IMG/VR virus record: IMGVR_UViG_3300045902_000324
Location: 1 to 64,000 of that record
Direction: 5' to 3' (one strand)
DNA: 64,000 nucleotides
Source: a virus
The position numbers were made by a program, and so were the translations under genes. Positions 25,608 to 34,700 of the stretch are shown in pieces; position 1 is the first letter of the stretch; every line of letters begins with the position of its first letter. The notes beneath the pieces are model-generated. The model saw nothing but the letters and a program-made list of their open reading frames with translations. It did no database searches and was not told the DNA's origin.

Positions 25608-25636
25608 ATCGTAACCATTAGCCGTTACGTTGTCAT
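25608..25636 (-). promoter_or_regulatory. early-type promoter
   Basis: Minus strand ATGACA (25631-25636), 17-nt spacer, TACGAT (25608-25613). Confidence 0.65.
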
Positions 25637-25719
25637 CCATATCTGAGCCAGACCATCGAGTATGTGGACGGGTGCGATCGTCTCCACAGAAGGCTCTTGA
25701 TATCGTCCATATTCGCGGT

Positions 25720-25732
25720 GGGCAGTATCCAC
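25720..25732 (+). promoter_or_regulatory. late motif GGGYANNRTY before capsid genes
   Basis: GGGCAGTATCCAC; the only copy between the antirepressor and the decoration and capsid genes, 96 nt upstream of the former. Confidence 0.45.
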
Positions 25733-25827
25733 TACAGAATTTTTTACTTCAATCCGCCTCCTGTGGGGGGCACGGGGCGCACAGCCTGACACCAGTGGGT
25801 AGTTCAAACAACTCTCTGGTGATCCTC

Positions 25828-26469
25828 ATGGTCAAAAAAGTCACGTTTTTCACGCCGGAGCTGACGACTCCCCGATGGATGGGCGACCCCGGCGAACGCC
25901 GCACCCTTCTTCCAGGTGGCGGTCTTGTCAACGATCTTCAGTGGACAGCGGACATTTACAACCGCAAACCGATCGTATCTGGCACGCTGCTGGCCCGTCG
26001 AGCAGGCGCATACCTGTGGGAGAAGCCCGTCAACGCGCTAACCACAAATCTATCCGTCCCGTTCAAGGCGAACGCAGCGATCGCAGCTACCGTACTTTCC
26101 CTGCGCCACGTCTCAGGGTTCGCTGTGGGTGACGCAATCACGATTGCTCAGGGCGCAACTACGGAAACGAAGACGATTACCGCGATCAATCGTGAGCTAG
26201 GCACCATCACGGTAAACACTGGTCTGACCAATGCTTTCACTTCAGCCGGGGGCACTGCCACGGTGAGGCTGACTACGGCTGTGGCGCAGACCGAGTTCTA
26301 CCTACTGGCTTACGACATCGTAGACGCAGTTATCAACGCAGAGACTCCAGCGCTATACCGACCCGGCGCTCTTGTGCGAGAGAACTTCTTGCCCGCCTGG
26401 CCGTTCACTGGCGAATCTGCAATCCTCGCAAAAATCCGATCGCTGTACGAGTGCGTGACAGCAATTTAA
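25828..26469 (+). CDS. head decoration / capsid-associated protein
   Basis: 213 residues from ATG 25828 (MVKKVTFFTPELTTPRWMGD). Thr/Ala-rich beta-type sequence just before the major capsid gene, the position of lambda gpD-type decoration or stabilisation proteins. The open frame extends to 25630, but that part has poor composition and no start signal. Confidence 0.6.
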   Translation: MVKKVTFFTPELTTPRWMGDPGERRTLLPGGGLVNDLQWTADIYNRKPIVSGTLLARRAGAYLWEKPVNALTTNLSVPFKANAAIAATVLSLRHVSGFAVGDAITIAQGATTETKTITAINRELGTITVNTGLTNAFTSAGGTATVRLTTAVAQTEFYLLAYDIVDAVINAETPALYRPGALVRENFLPAWPFTGESAILAKIRSLYECVTAI

Positions 26470-26521
26470 CGGTTGCGTCCGTTTACTATCCACAGCACCT
26501 CTCCCACCATTGAGATAACCT

Positions 26522-27694
26522 ATGTCAAGCGCTGTCAGTTCTTTACTTGAAAACTTGCGGGCAAGAGACGCTTTCTATCGCGTCACCAACATGCCTGCTC
26601 TCCAGTTCGGTCGCCGGAACCGGACATTTCTCATGTCTCGCTTCTTGCCAGAGCGTCCTATTGAGGATCGCGTCATTCGTGAGGAGCGTCTGCAAATCCG
26701 ATCGATCATCGCCCGTGATGCACCCCGCAACGCCCCTGTTACTTTGCGCGGACAAGCGAAAGTTGGTCGCATGACGGCAGAAATGATTGACTCAAACACG
26801 GGGGCCGAGTTCAACGGCGAAATGTTTGAGGGTCTTCAGAAAATGCTGGGGCGCACTGACTCTATGGAGTCTGCTGCGCGATCGCTGCTCGACTTCACCG
26901 AAACGCAAGTGTCGGTGCCGCTGGCAACGCTGCGAGAGAAGTATCGCTGCGATGCCATTGTCAAAGCGCGTATCGTGCGTCGTGGTGACGGTGACTTCTA
27001 CGAAGTTGTGGACTACGACAACCCGGCAGGTACTCGCTTCTCGGTGCCATCTGGTACTGTGGCTGCGCCTGCGGGCTGGCATGACACTGGGTATGACCTA
27101 TACCAAGACATCGTAGGGCTGCGCGATCGCATCAAGGAGGATGAAGGACTGGAGATCTCCGCCATCATCACCACGCAGCGGATGCTGTCGCTCATGAACC
27201 GCAATGACTACACCCAGCTATACGGCGCGGGGGCGACGGTCGAAGCGGGCAAGATCACCAAGGTGGACGTGACGCGGCAAGGGCAGGCATTGTTTGGGGC
27301 GCTTGCATACCATGACTTGCCTGCTGTCCGTGGTGAAAATTTCTTCACCTATGACGGCCGGTACGATGTTGAGGTTCCGGGCGGCACGAGCAGCCTGGTC
27401 GCATCCACAGAGCGATTCATCCCCAACAACGTGTTCATCATGTTGTGTCAGACCGGACGAGACGCTGAGATCGACCTGGGCGATGATGTGGAACCGTTTC
27501 CACTATTCGACACGTTGGGGTACACGGGAATCGGCAAGGTGCTTGGCGAAAATCGTCCCGGTGTGAAAGTTCAGGACTTTCTGGAGGAGCGCCACCCGCC
27601 CCACATTGACTTTGAGGGGGTACAGTGCTGCCTGCCTGTGATCCTGGATGCTAAATACATCTACGTGATCACGATTCCTGATCCGACCCCCTAA
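26522..27694 (+). CDS. major capsid protein (lambda gpE-like)
   Basis: 390 residues. Order in the locus (scaffold, decoration, this gene, connectors) and the segments LPERPIEDRVIREERLQIRS, TLREKYRCDAIVKARI and PNNVFIMLCQTGRDAEID resemble the gpE branch of HK97-fold capsid proteins. Forms the icosahedral shell. Confidence 0.8.
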   Translation: MSSAVSSLLENLRARDAFYRVTNMPALQFGRRNRTFLMSRFLPERPIEDRVIREERLQIRSIIARDAPRNAPVTLRGQAKVGRMTAEMIDSNTGAEFNGEMFEGLQKMLGRTDSMESAARSLLDFTETQVSVPLATLREKYRCDAIVKARIVRRGDGDFYEVVDYDNPAGTRFSVPSGTVAAPAGWHDTGYDLYQDIVGLRDRIKEDEGLEISAIITTQRMLSLMNRNDYTQLYGAGATVEAGKITKVDVTRQGQALFGALAYHDLPAVRGENFFTYDGRYDVEVPGGTSSLVASTERFIPNNVFIMLCQTGRDAEIDLGDDVEPFPLFDTLGYTGIGKVLGENRPGVKVQDFLEERHPPHIDFEGVQCCLPVILDAKYIYVITIPDPTP

Positions 27695-27737
27695 CGCCAA
27701 TTGGTGATTTCAAGATCGCGTCCTTATAGAGAGAAAC

Positions 27738-28187
27738 ATGGCAAACATCTATTTACATGAAACGGTCAGTTGGAAGGGTGAGCGGTACGACATTGGCCCT
27801 GCTGAAGTACCTGACGAGCTGGCCCGCGCTCTGGGGGTTTTGGTAGCACCAAAGCCAGATGCCGAGGTGGAAGCCTCACCCGATGTTGACCCGCCTACGC
27901 AACCGAAGCCGAAAGAAACGCTTGCCACATCGCTGCTTGAGCCAGATCCAATTCTTACCGACGAGGTGATGATTGACGGGCAGCTCAATCTAGATGCGGC
28001 AGGGCTGACTGCCGCGCAACTGGCGAAACTGCCGTCTATCGGAACGGCTGGAGCAACAGAACTACTCTTGGCGCGTCCAGCTAACGGGTTCAACACGTTC
28101 GAGGCATTTGAAGCGATCGCCCGCCAAATCGGTTTAGGCACTCGCATCAAGTTTGACCAGATCCGTAACAAAGTCACTTTTGCCTGA
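27738..28187 (+). CDS. head protein with helix-hairpin-helix-like C-terminus
   Basis: 149 residues with GAGAG before ATG. Residues about 75-105 (LTAAQLAKLPSIGTAGATEL) look like an HhH element; a Pro/Glu-rich linker precedes it. Sits between capsid and connector genes; probable head-completion protein (inference). Confidence 0.55.
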   Translation: MANIYLHETVSWKGERYDIGPAEVPDELARALGVLVAPKPDAEVEASPDVDPPTQPKPKETLATSLLEPDPILTDEVMIDGQLNLDAAGLTAAQLAKLPSIGTAGATELLLARPANGFNTFEAFEAIARQIGLGTRIKFDQIRNKVTFA

Positions 28188-28594
28188 TGTTCTCAAATCT
28201 GGCTGAACAAATATCGGTTGCCCTCCAACTCGCGGAAGCATCTGCGACGTGGAGGACTCATGCCGAGGTTATGCTCCGCCAGTCGGCCGCTGTGGACAAC
28301 ACATCGACTATCCAATACCGCCCGTACCTCGTTGCAGCCATGTTGCTAGAGCAGCAGCCCTCTCAACAGAAAATCTCATCTGCCGACGGCGCGGCATTCA
28401 CGAACATGGTCACGCCAATTCAATCGCTCTATCGGCTCCAGTGGCGAATCGACAGAGCGAACCCGGATTGGGTCATACCGCCTGGCTTCATCGCGCCAAC
28501 CATGCCTGTCGAGGGGTCACTTGACGACCCTGACAATGCGGGAACTATCCCGTACTTTGTCACTCAGGCGATCGCTGTAGAACGTAGAGCATGA
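28187..28594 (+). CDS. head-tail connector protein
   Basis: 135 residues, start overlapping the previous stop (TGATG). Position and size fit an HK97 gp6-type adaptor. Ends coupled to the next gene (ATGA). Confidence 0.5.
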   Translation: MFSNLAEQISVALQLAEASATWRTHAEVMLRQSAAVDNTSTIQYRPYLVAAMLLEQQPSQQKISSADGAAFTNMVTPIQSLYRLQWRIDRANPDWVIPPGFIAPTMPVEGSLDDPDNAGTIPYFVTQAIAVERRA

Positions 28595-28968
28595 GCAGTC
28601 CATTCGGCATCGGGAACGCCGTACTCCGGCTAACGGCGCGGACTCAATCACCCACAGTGGTTAACCCAATCACGGGAAACCCGGCAACTGTGGACAACGT
28701 GACAGAGTATCGGGCCAAGATCACGGCATCAAGCAGCAGCAGCGTGCCGCCGCCCGGTGAAGGAATACCCAAAGAAGCGTTCCCGATTACGGGCAGGCTG
28801 ACAGAACCACTCCAGTGGAACGTTCCCGTTAATCGACTGCCTCAAGAAATTGAGGCGATCGTCGATGACATCCCTGGAAAGCTCTACCTATCTATTTCAA
28901 TGCGCTCCTACTGGGGCGTTGACGAAATAATCGGGGCGAAAATCAGCGGATATTTCTACCCGATTTAG
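28591..28968 (+). CDS. head-tail joining protein
   Basis: 125 residues, coupled to the connector gene. Mostly beta-type sequence; place and size of an adaptor/stopper protein. No signature motif. Confidence 0.5.
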   Translation: MSSPFGIGNAVLRLTARTQSPTVVNPITGNPATVDNVTEYRAKITASSSSSVPPPGEGIPKEAFPITGRLTEPLQWNVPVNRLPQEIEAIVDDIPGKLYLSISMRSYWGVDEIIGAKISGYFYPI

Positions 28969-29023
28969 GGCTGGTTCCATTACGGCCCGAACTGACCCGA
29001 CTCGGTTCCACACTCTAGGTCAA

Positions 29024-29398
29024 ATGAACAAATCCCGTTTCACCGTAGACATAGACAGAAAAGCGATCGACCAGATGGTCGAGCGAAAGTTTTTGCGGGC
29101 GTGCGTCAGGCTTGGTGCCGAGTTCACTCGTCAAATATCAGAGCCGAAGTGGGACTATCCCACAGGTGAATCGCCCAGAGACATTGTGGACACCGGTCGG
29201 TTGAGAGCATCCCAGCAGGGGCGGCTCATCGGCAGACTTGAGTACGAGTTTGTCTGGCCTGTCAGGTATTCACTTTTCGTCTTGGTCGGGGGGACTATTC
29301 GCGTTCCTGGCGGCGGCGTTCGAGTCGTGCCTGGGCGTGACTGGATTTCGGCTGGACTTGAGGCGTTCGATTTCCCAGAGGCGATGAAGCGCGGCTGA
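29024..29398 (+). CDS. HK97 gp10-like neck protein
   Basis: 124 residues. DTGRLRASQQGRL and the following WPVRYSLFVLVGGTIRVP follow the gp10-like pattern (TGxLRxS ... Y...v..Gt). Neck protein between head completion and tail terminator. Confidence 0.65.
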   Translation: MNKSRFTVDIDRKAIDQMVERKFLRACVRLGAEFTRQISEPKWDYPTGESPRDIVDTGRLRASQQGRLIGRLEYEFVWPVRYSLFVLVGGTIRVPGGGVRVVPGRDWISAGLEAFDFPEAMKRG

Positions 29399-29399
29399 T

Positions 29400-29768
29400 A
29401 TGCTACTACCCGCAGACATCAAAGCAAAGATCATCTCATTAATTCACAGCGGCGATCGCCTCTACCTTGGCAACTACACTAAGCCCGACGGTACGACATC
29501 GCCATCTATCCACATCTCTCCGCCTGATCGTCCGCGTGAGTGGAATCCATCAGGGCTGGAGTGTATTATTCAACGGACTCCAAAAAGATCATCCTCAGTG
29601 GAGCAATGGTCGCTTTACCTGATCCAGAGAGACGGCATTGAGACGATCGACTACGCAACGAAGCGGCTTGTGGACAACCTACCAAAAGCTCAAGCGTTTC
29701 CGATCGGAGAGAGCGGTCAAATCCTGGCCCAGGTCGCAGTAACTTTCAACCAGTACGTTTCCACTTGA
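29400..29768 (+). CDS. tail terminator protein (predicted)
   Basis: 122 residues, one base after the gp10-like stop and just before the tail tube gene, the place of gpU-type terminators. Sequence is alpha/beta (EQWSLYLIQRDG, AVTFNQYVST). Confidence 0.55.
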   Translation: MLLPADIKAKIISLIHSGDRLYLGNYTKPDGTTSPSIHISPPDRPREWNPSGLECIIQRTPKRSSSVEQWSLYLIQRDGIETIDYATKRLVDNLPKAQAFPIGESGQILAQVAVTFNQYVST

Positions 29769-29778
29769 GGTCTAGATC

Positions 29779-30501
29779 ATGGCACTTCCTTCAGATACCG
29801 TCTTAACCAACAATACTTACTGCCGTGTTGGGGCACTGGCACCGGGGACGCGAATCCCACCCCTGATCACGCTGACCACAAGTGCGGCTGTCGTGGCGGG
29901 TGACACCAGCATTCCGATCACCGCAGCTCCCGCTCGGACGCTACAGCCGCTTATTCAAGAAGGCGACATCATTACGTTTGGCTCCGGGGGCACGGCTGTC
30001 ACTGTCACCGTCACCGCAAACGTTGCCAGTGCTGCGACCGCTATTCCTATTCAGCCATGCTCTGGTGCGATCGCCAGTGGTGTAGTGGGCACCACCTACG
30101 GACTGCTGCGAGTGTTGGGCGGTGAATCCGCCTCGTTCAGCCTATCCAACCAGAAAGTGCCCACACGCTCATTTGAGTCTGGGCGCTGGGACGACCAACG
30201 CAAAGTCTCAGTCTCAGGTTCCATCCCGTGGCAGGGGCATTACAAGCTCGGAGATCCGGCTATCAACTTGATCATCGAACCTGCGGGCTATGACGAGCGC
30301 GAGGTTTTTGTTGAGCTGACCCGTGTGGACGGCGCACGCCGATTCGGTGCGGCGACGGTGGACAACTTCAGCGAGGAAACGGCGCTAGACAACATCATCC
30401 GCCTGTCGTGGACATTTATGTTTGTGGGCACCGTCTATCGCCAAATTGTACCTAACTGGAAACCTTACACGGTGCCGGAGATTGCAACACTGATCGTGTA
30501 G
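29779..30501 (+). CDS. major tail tube protein
   Basis: 240 residues with GAGG upstream. Thr/Ala/Val beta-rich, with a repeat-containing N-terminal half (VVAGDTSIPITAAPARTLQP, similar to GDAITIAQGATTETKTIT-type segments in the decoration protein) and a conserved-looking C-terminal half (FSEETALDNIIRLSWTFMF). Forms the tail tube. Confidence 0.7.
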   Translation: MALPSDTVLTNNTYCRVGALAPGTRIPPLITLTTSAAVVAGDTSIPITAAPARTLQPLIQEGDIITFGSGGTAVTVTVTANVASAATAIPIQPCSGAIASGVVGTTYGLLRVLGGESASFSLSNQKVPTRSFESGRWDDQRKVSVSGSIPWQGHYKLGDPAINLIIEPAGYDEREVFVELTRVDGARRFGAATVDNFSEETALDNIIRLSWTFMFVGTVYRQIVPNWKPYTVPEIATLIV

Positions 30502-30514
30502 GGCATAGTCCCAC

Positions 30515-30748
30515 ATGGAACGGTACTCACTTCTCAAAACTGAATCCGGCTCTGCCTATTTAATCGATGCATCGATCGAAGCCGATTCGATGTTTCCGGT
30601 GCTGCTGGCAGGGCTGGTTTTTTTCGAGCCAGGTCAGCCTGACAAGATCACCCTCTACCCCGGCGGGAACACCGTTCTGGTGCCGCAGCGCTTTCAAAAG
30701 CTTTCCACAGAAATACTTGCCCTAAATCAACAGCTAACACTCCTATGA
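30515..30748 (+). CDS. small tail-region protein
   Basis: 77 residues, preceded by late motif GGGCATAGTCCCAC (30501-30514) and coupled to the gpG-like gene by ATGA. Unknown; likely tail assembly. Confidence 0.55.
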   Translation: MERYSLLKTESGSAYLIDASIEADSMFPVLLAGLVFFEPGQPDKITLYPGGNTVLVPQRFQKLSTEILALNQQLTLL

Positions 30749-31437
30749 CAAACCCGTTCGGCGCTCCTCAATACAAAACTGTTCGCGGGTTCCGCCTGCG
30801 AGTCTACGGCAGTACGCTTCAAGTTGAGGAGGCATTCATGGAAACAGTGCGCCTCAACCGAATCAACGCGGCGGTGCCTTACCTGAAACTCGCAGAGCGC
30901 ATCGCAAAAAAGCATGGCGTTGAAGACATCCGAGCGCTTAACGCCGTACAAAACTTTGCGAGTGGCGCAGACATTTCACTGGTAAGCGACTGCATCGATG
31001 AACTACAAAAGCTTGAGGCGGATACACCCAACTATGACAAGCTGCTGCCCGCGCTGCTGGCAACGCTAGTCATTCAAACTCGGTGCGATCGCAAGTGGTT
31101 AGGCGAGAATGCATCGCTGCTTGAAGAAGCGTTCGGAGTAATCTTAGACGACACAGGTTGGCAGGACTACCACACTGATCAGCTGCCGCTAGACGTTCGT
31201 ATCGACCTAGCAGACTTCATGACTCAGGAAATGAGCGGGCTGCGAGACGAAGACATCGAACCTGCTGAGGCAGAATCATTGGGAAAGCAATTGAACGGCT
31301 CACAGCGGCCAGCAAAGCGGCAAAAACGGACTGGAAACAAATCTACGACATTATCCAACTCGCAGGATATTCCGATACCTGCTGGCATCGAGACAACTTC
31401 GGAAATCTCCCTGTTGGCTTCATCCTCAGCACCGTAG
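30745..31437 (+). CDS. tail assembly chaperone, gpG-like frame
   Basis: 230 residues read in zero frame. Helical; upstream of the tape measure. Beyond residue 181 (Lys of the slip site) the composition turns Ser/Thr/Arg-rich and looks like out-of-frame read. A fraction of ribosomes is predicted to shift -1 at GGGAAAG (31281-31287), producing a 317-residue G-T fusion. Confidence 0.8.
   Translation: MTNPFGAPQYKTVRGFRLRVYGSTLQVEEAFMETVRLNRINAAVPYLKLAERIAKKHGVEDIRALNAVQNFASGADISLVSDCIDELQKLEADTPNYDKLLPALLATLVIQTRCDRKWLGENASLLEEAFGVILDDTGWQDYHTDQLPLDVRIDLADFMTQEMSGLRDEDIEPAEAESLGKQLNGSQRPAKRQKRTGNKSTTLSNSQDIPIPAGIETTSEISLLASSSAP
31281..31287 (+). promoter_or_regulatory. -1 programmed frameshift site GGGAAAG
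   Basis: Zero-frame codons are TTG GGA AAG, so the heptamer is G GGA AAG, identical to the lambda G/GT slippery site. The -1 frame is open from 31267 to 31697. Confidence 0.8.
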
Positions 31438-31697
31438 AAGCCGCCCAAAACCATCTAAGGCTGACCTCCAACACATTGTCTTTCGCTGCCGCTCGGATTG
31501 GCGAGAGCCTATGTAAAGACGCCAAGTATACCGACTTTCTGCCATACCCAAATGTGGACAAGGCGGCCAAGGCGAGAGTCACTAAGCGAACGGCAAAAAC
31601 GTTTATCGCCCTGGCCGAAGCTGGTCAGTTACCGGGCAAAGTCATTTCTGCTTGCAGCCCATTGTTTGATGAAATCAAGGCACTGTCCAAGGACTGA
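31287..31697 (+). CDS. gpT-like domain of the G-T fusion chaperone
   Basis: 136 residues added after the slip: AIERLTAASKAAKTDWKQIY ... GNLPVGFILSTVEAA ... SPLFDEIKALSKD. Well-formed coding sequence with no start at its 5' end (only a TTG at 31476), as expected for a frameshift-expressed T domain that recruits the tape measure protein during tail assembly. Confidence 0.8.
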   Translation, partial: AIERLTAASKAAKTDWKQIYDIIQLAGYSDTCWHRDNFGNLPVGFILSTVEAAQNHLRLTSNTLSFAAARIGESLCKDAKYTDFLPYPNVDKAAKARVTKRTAKTFIALAEAGQLPGKVISACSPLFDEIKALSKD

Positions 31698-31700
31698 CCC

Positions 31701-34700
31701 GTGGAGAGCATCGGAAAAGCGAGACTTGTAATCGGGGGCGATACCTCAGAGCTTGAGGCAGCACTCGAAAAAATCGAGCAGGTTGGGCGGGCACTTGGCA
31801 GACAAATTGGCGAGGAAATAGCCGCTGGGCTTTCCACAGCCAAGACGCAGGCCGGGCGGGCTGGGGCTGAGGGTGCGGCTGCGGCTGCGGCAGGAATCAA
31901 GTCGAACAGTGATCTAAAAAACGCATTCTCTGGCATGAGTCAGGGTGCGCGGGCTGCGTTTGAGGGTGTTCGCAAGGAAGCCTCGACCACAGCGGCGTCT
32001 GTGGTACGCATGTTCTCTGGATCAAACAGTGCGGCGATCGCCCTGGCAAAAAACTTAAATACGACATTCAGTGGAGCTAAAGGCTTTGCGAAAGACCTGG
32101 GGCTGAGTGCTCAAGCTGCGTCATCCGCAATAGATCGCCTAAAACAGTTGGAGGCGGTCGGCGCGACCACGGCTGACAAATATCGAGTGCTTCGGGACGA
32201 GTTCGGGCTGACTGCTATTCAAATGGGGGCAATCAGCAAGGCGTCGAAGGGCGTTGAGGCAGCTTTAGCGGCTCAAGCTAAGGCGGCGGAATCAGCGGCA
32301 GAGCGAATGGCGGCAGCGCAGGCCCAGGCAGCAGCGGCTCAAGCTACCCGGCAGCAAAACAGCAGCGGCAACGTGGTACAACTCGCCGCAAATACGGGCA
32401 CCAGCTATGGCGGCGCTCAGAAAATGGCAGCAGACTTAGGGCTGACAGCGCAGGCGGCGGCGATCGCCGTCGTTCGTATACAACAGCTTAACGCTGTGGG
32501 AGCGACCACAGAACAGCAGTTCGATGCATTGTCTGACGAGTTAGGGTTGACCCGTACGCAGTTTGATGCGTTGTCTAAGCAGGCGGACAGAACGGGCAAA
32601 ACCATAGTCCAGGCTTTTGCTGCGGCAATTAAGGGCACGGGTTCACTTAAAGACGCGCTGAAGCTATCTGTCTCATCTGCCATGTCCGGCATGAAAGGCG
32701 CACTTCAGTCTGGTATGCAGGGCATCTTTCAAGGGTTCGGGCAAAGCCTGTTTGGTACAATCTCGTCGGTCATCTTGGCTCCATTCAAGATGCTTCAGTC
32801 GGAGATCGGCAACCTCATCTCAGTTGGTTCTATGGCAGAATCCGCTGAGATTGCGTTTGCCACAATGCTCGGCAGTGCTGAGGCAGGTAAGGCGGCACTG
32901 GAAGATCTGATCGACTTCGCTGCATCCACACCGTTCGAGTTGCCCGAAGTCAGAAGTTCCGGCCAGATGCTACTGGCATTCGGCATCGAAGCCGAAAACA
33001 TGATCGAGACTCTGCGCGTTTTGGGCGACGTATCGGCAGGCGTCTCACAGCCGATGGGCGAGATTGCCGAAATCTATGGCAAGGCGAAAGTCCAGGGGCG
33101 ACTGTTTTCCGATGACATCGCGCGGCTAACGGGTCGAGGCATCCCGGTCACTGAGGAACTGGCCAAGCAGTTCGGCGTTGGTACAGATAAAGTCAAGGAG
33201 CTTGTTCAGGCTGGCAAAATCGGGTTTCCTCAGATCGAGAAAGCGTTCGCTTCGATGGCAGGAGAAAGCGGTCAGTTTAATAATCTGATGGCTAAACAAG
33301 CCCAGACGATCGGCGGCAAACTATCGAACCTGGCAGATAACTTCACGAAAATCAGAATCGAGGCATACGATGCGCTCCAACCTGCATTCACGGCGGGACT
33401 TGACTTCATTGCGGAGCTAGTCAGCAGTGTTCAGGGCGTTAACATTTTCAAGCCACTGGCGGCACAAGCTAAGAAGTTTTCAGACCTGCTTGAGAAAAAT
33501 CCGCAGTACGTCAAGGCACTATCGGCTCAGCTAAAGTCTGGGATTTCCACAGTGCTTGAAAACATTGCAAACCTGGCAGAGCAACTGCTGAATTACCTGA
33601 TCGAGAATCCAGATGCAATCTCTGACATGATCGATCGGATCGGGGAACTCGGAAAAGCGCTCGGCACTATCCTTAAGATGGCGGCAGACTTAACGATCGC
33701 GTTCGCCAACGCCGCCAACGCAGTGAGCGGAATAGGAGACAATGCAATCGCTAAGGCAGCGCTGTCCATGACAGGGGTTGGACAGGGCGCCGGGATGATA
33801 GGCGCACTGACCAGCGGATACCAGACAGTGCGGGGCTGGTTCGGGGGTAACCAACAATCTGCTGCAACACCCGTGGGAGCGATTGACCCGACTCAGACTG
33901 ACGGCAGCGACAAAGAGGGGTTGAACAAAGCTCCTGTTCAAGCCAGAGCGGGCGCAACCAAAGCGGCGGCGGCACAAGTCACCGCTGTGGACGAGGCATT
34001 GGCTGAAAAACTACGAGACATCTCCACCAACATATCTGAGTTCTACAACACGCTAAAACGTAATGCCGAAGAACTCGCGCTCACCATCAAGCAAACAGAT
34101 CTGAATAACTCACTGCTGAAAGCTAAGACAGAGCTGACCAAAGCGCTGAGTGGATTTGGGGAGTCATTCTTTGACGATTTCGTGGGTAGGCTGAGCGGGC
34201 TGATTGACAAGTTATTCGAGCCTCTTGAGAATTTTCTGACAGCGCAAGAGAAACTACTGTCTGTCAACACACAGCTCCAAGACTCGCTAAACCGTGGCGC
34301 TGGACTTGCAGCAGGACTCAATGGCGCGATGCTACCGAGCGGTGCGCCGGGTGCGCCTGGTAGCAGCGGCGGCTTTTACTCACCCCTGCAAGGGCGCTCC
34401 GTTCAAGACCTGGTGAACTACCAGGAATCCGCTGGGCAATCCTTCCGAGCAACCAGAAACCGTAGGTCTGGACGTGGACTACACAACGGGATTGACTTTG
34501 ATAGCCGAGTTGGAGGCGGACGCGGCGCACAGGTTGTGGCCATGGAGGGCGGGACTGCATCGATCCGGGCTATCGGCACCAACCAAGCTGGTGAACAGTC
34601 AATGCAGGTAAAAATCCAGTTCACCGACGAAAATGGCAGACCAATCGAGTACCAATACAACCATCTCTCTGAGGCTGCGGTTCAACAAGCTCTCGGACAG

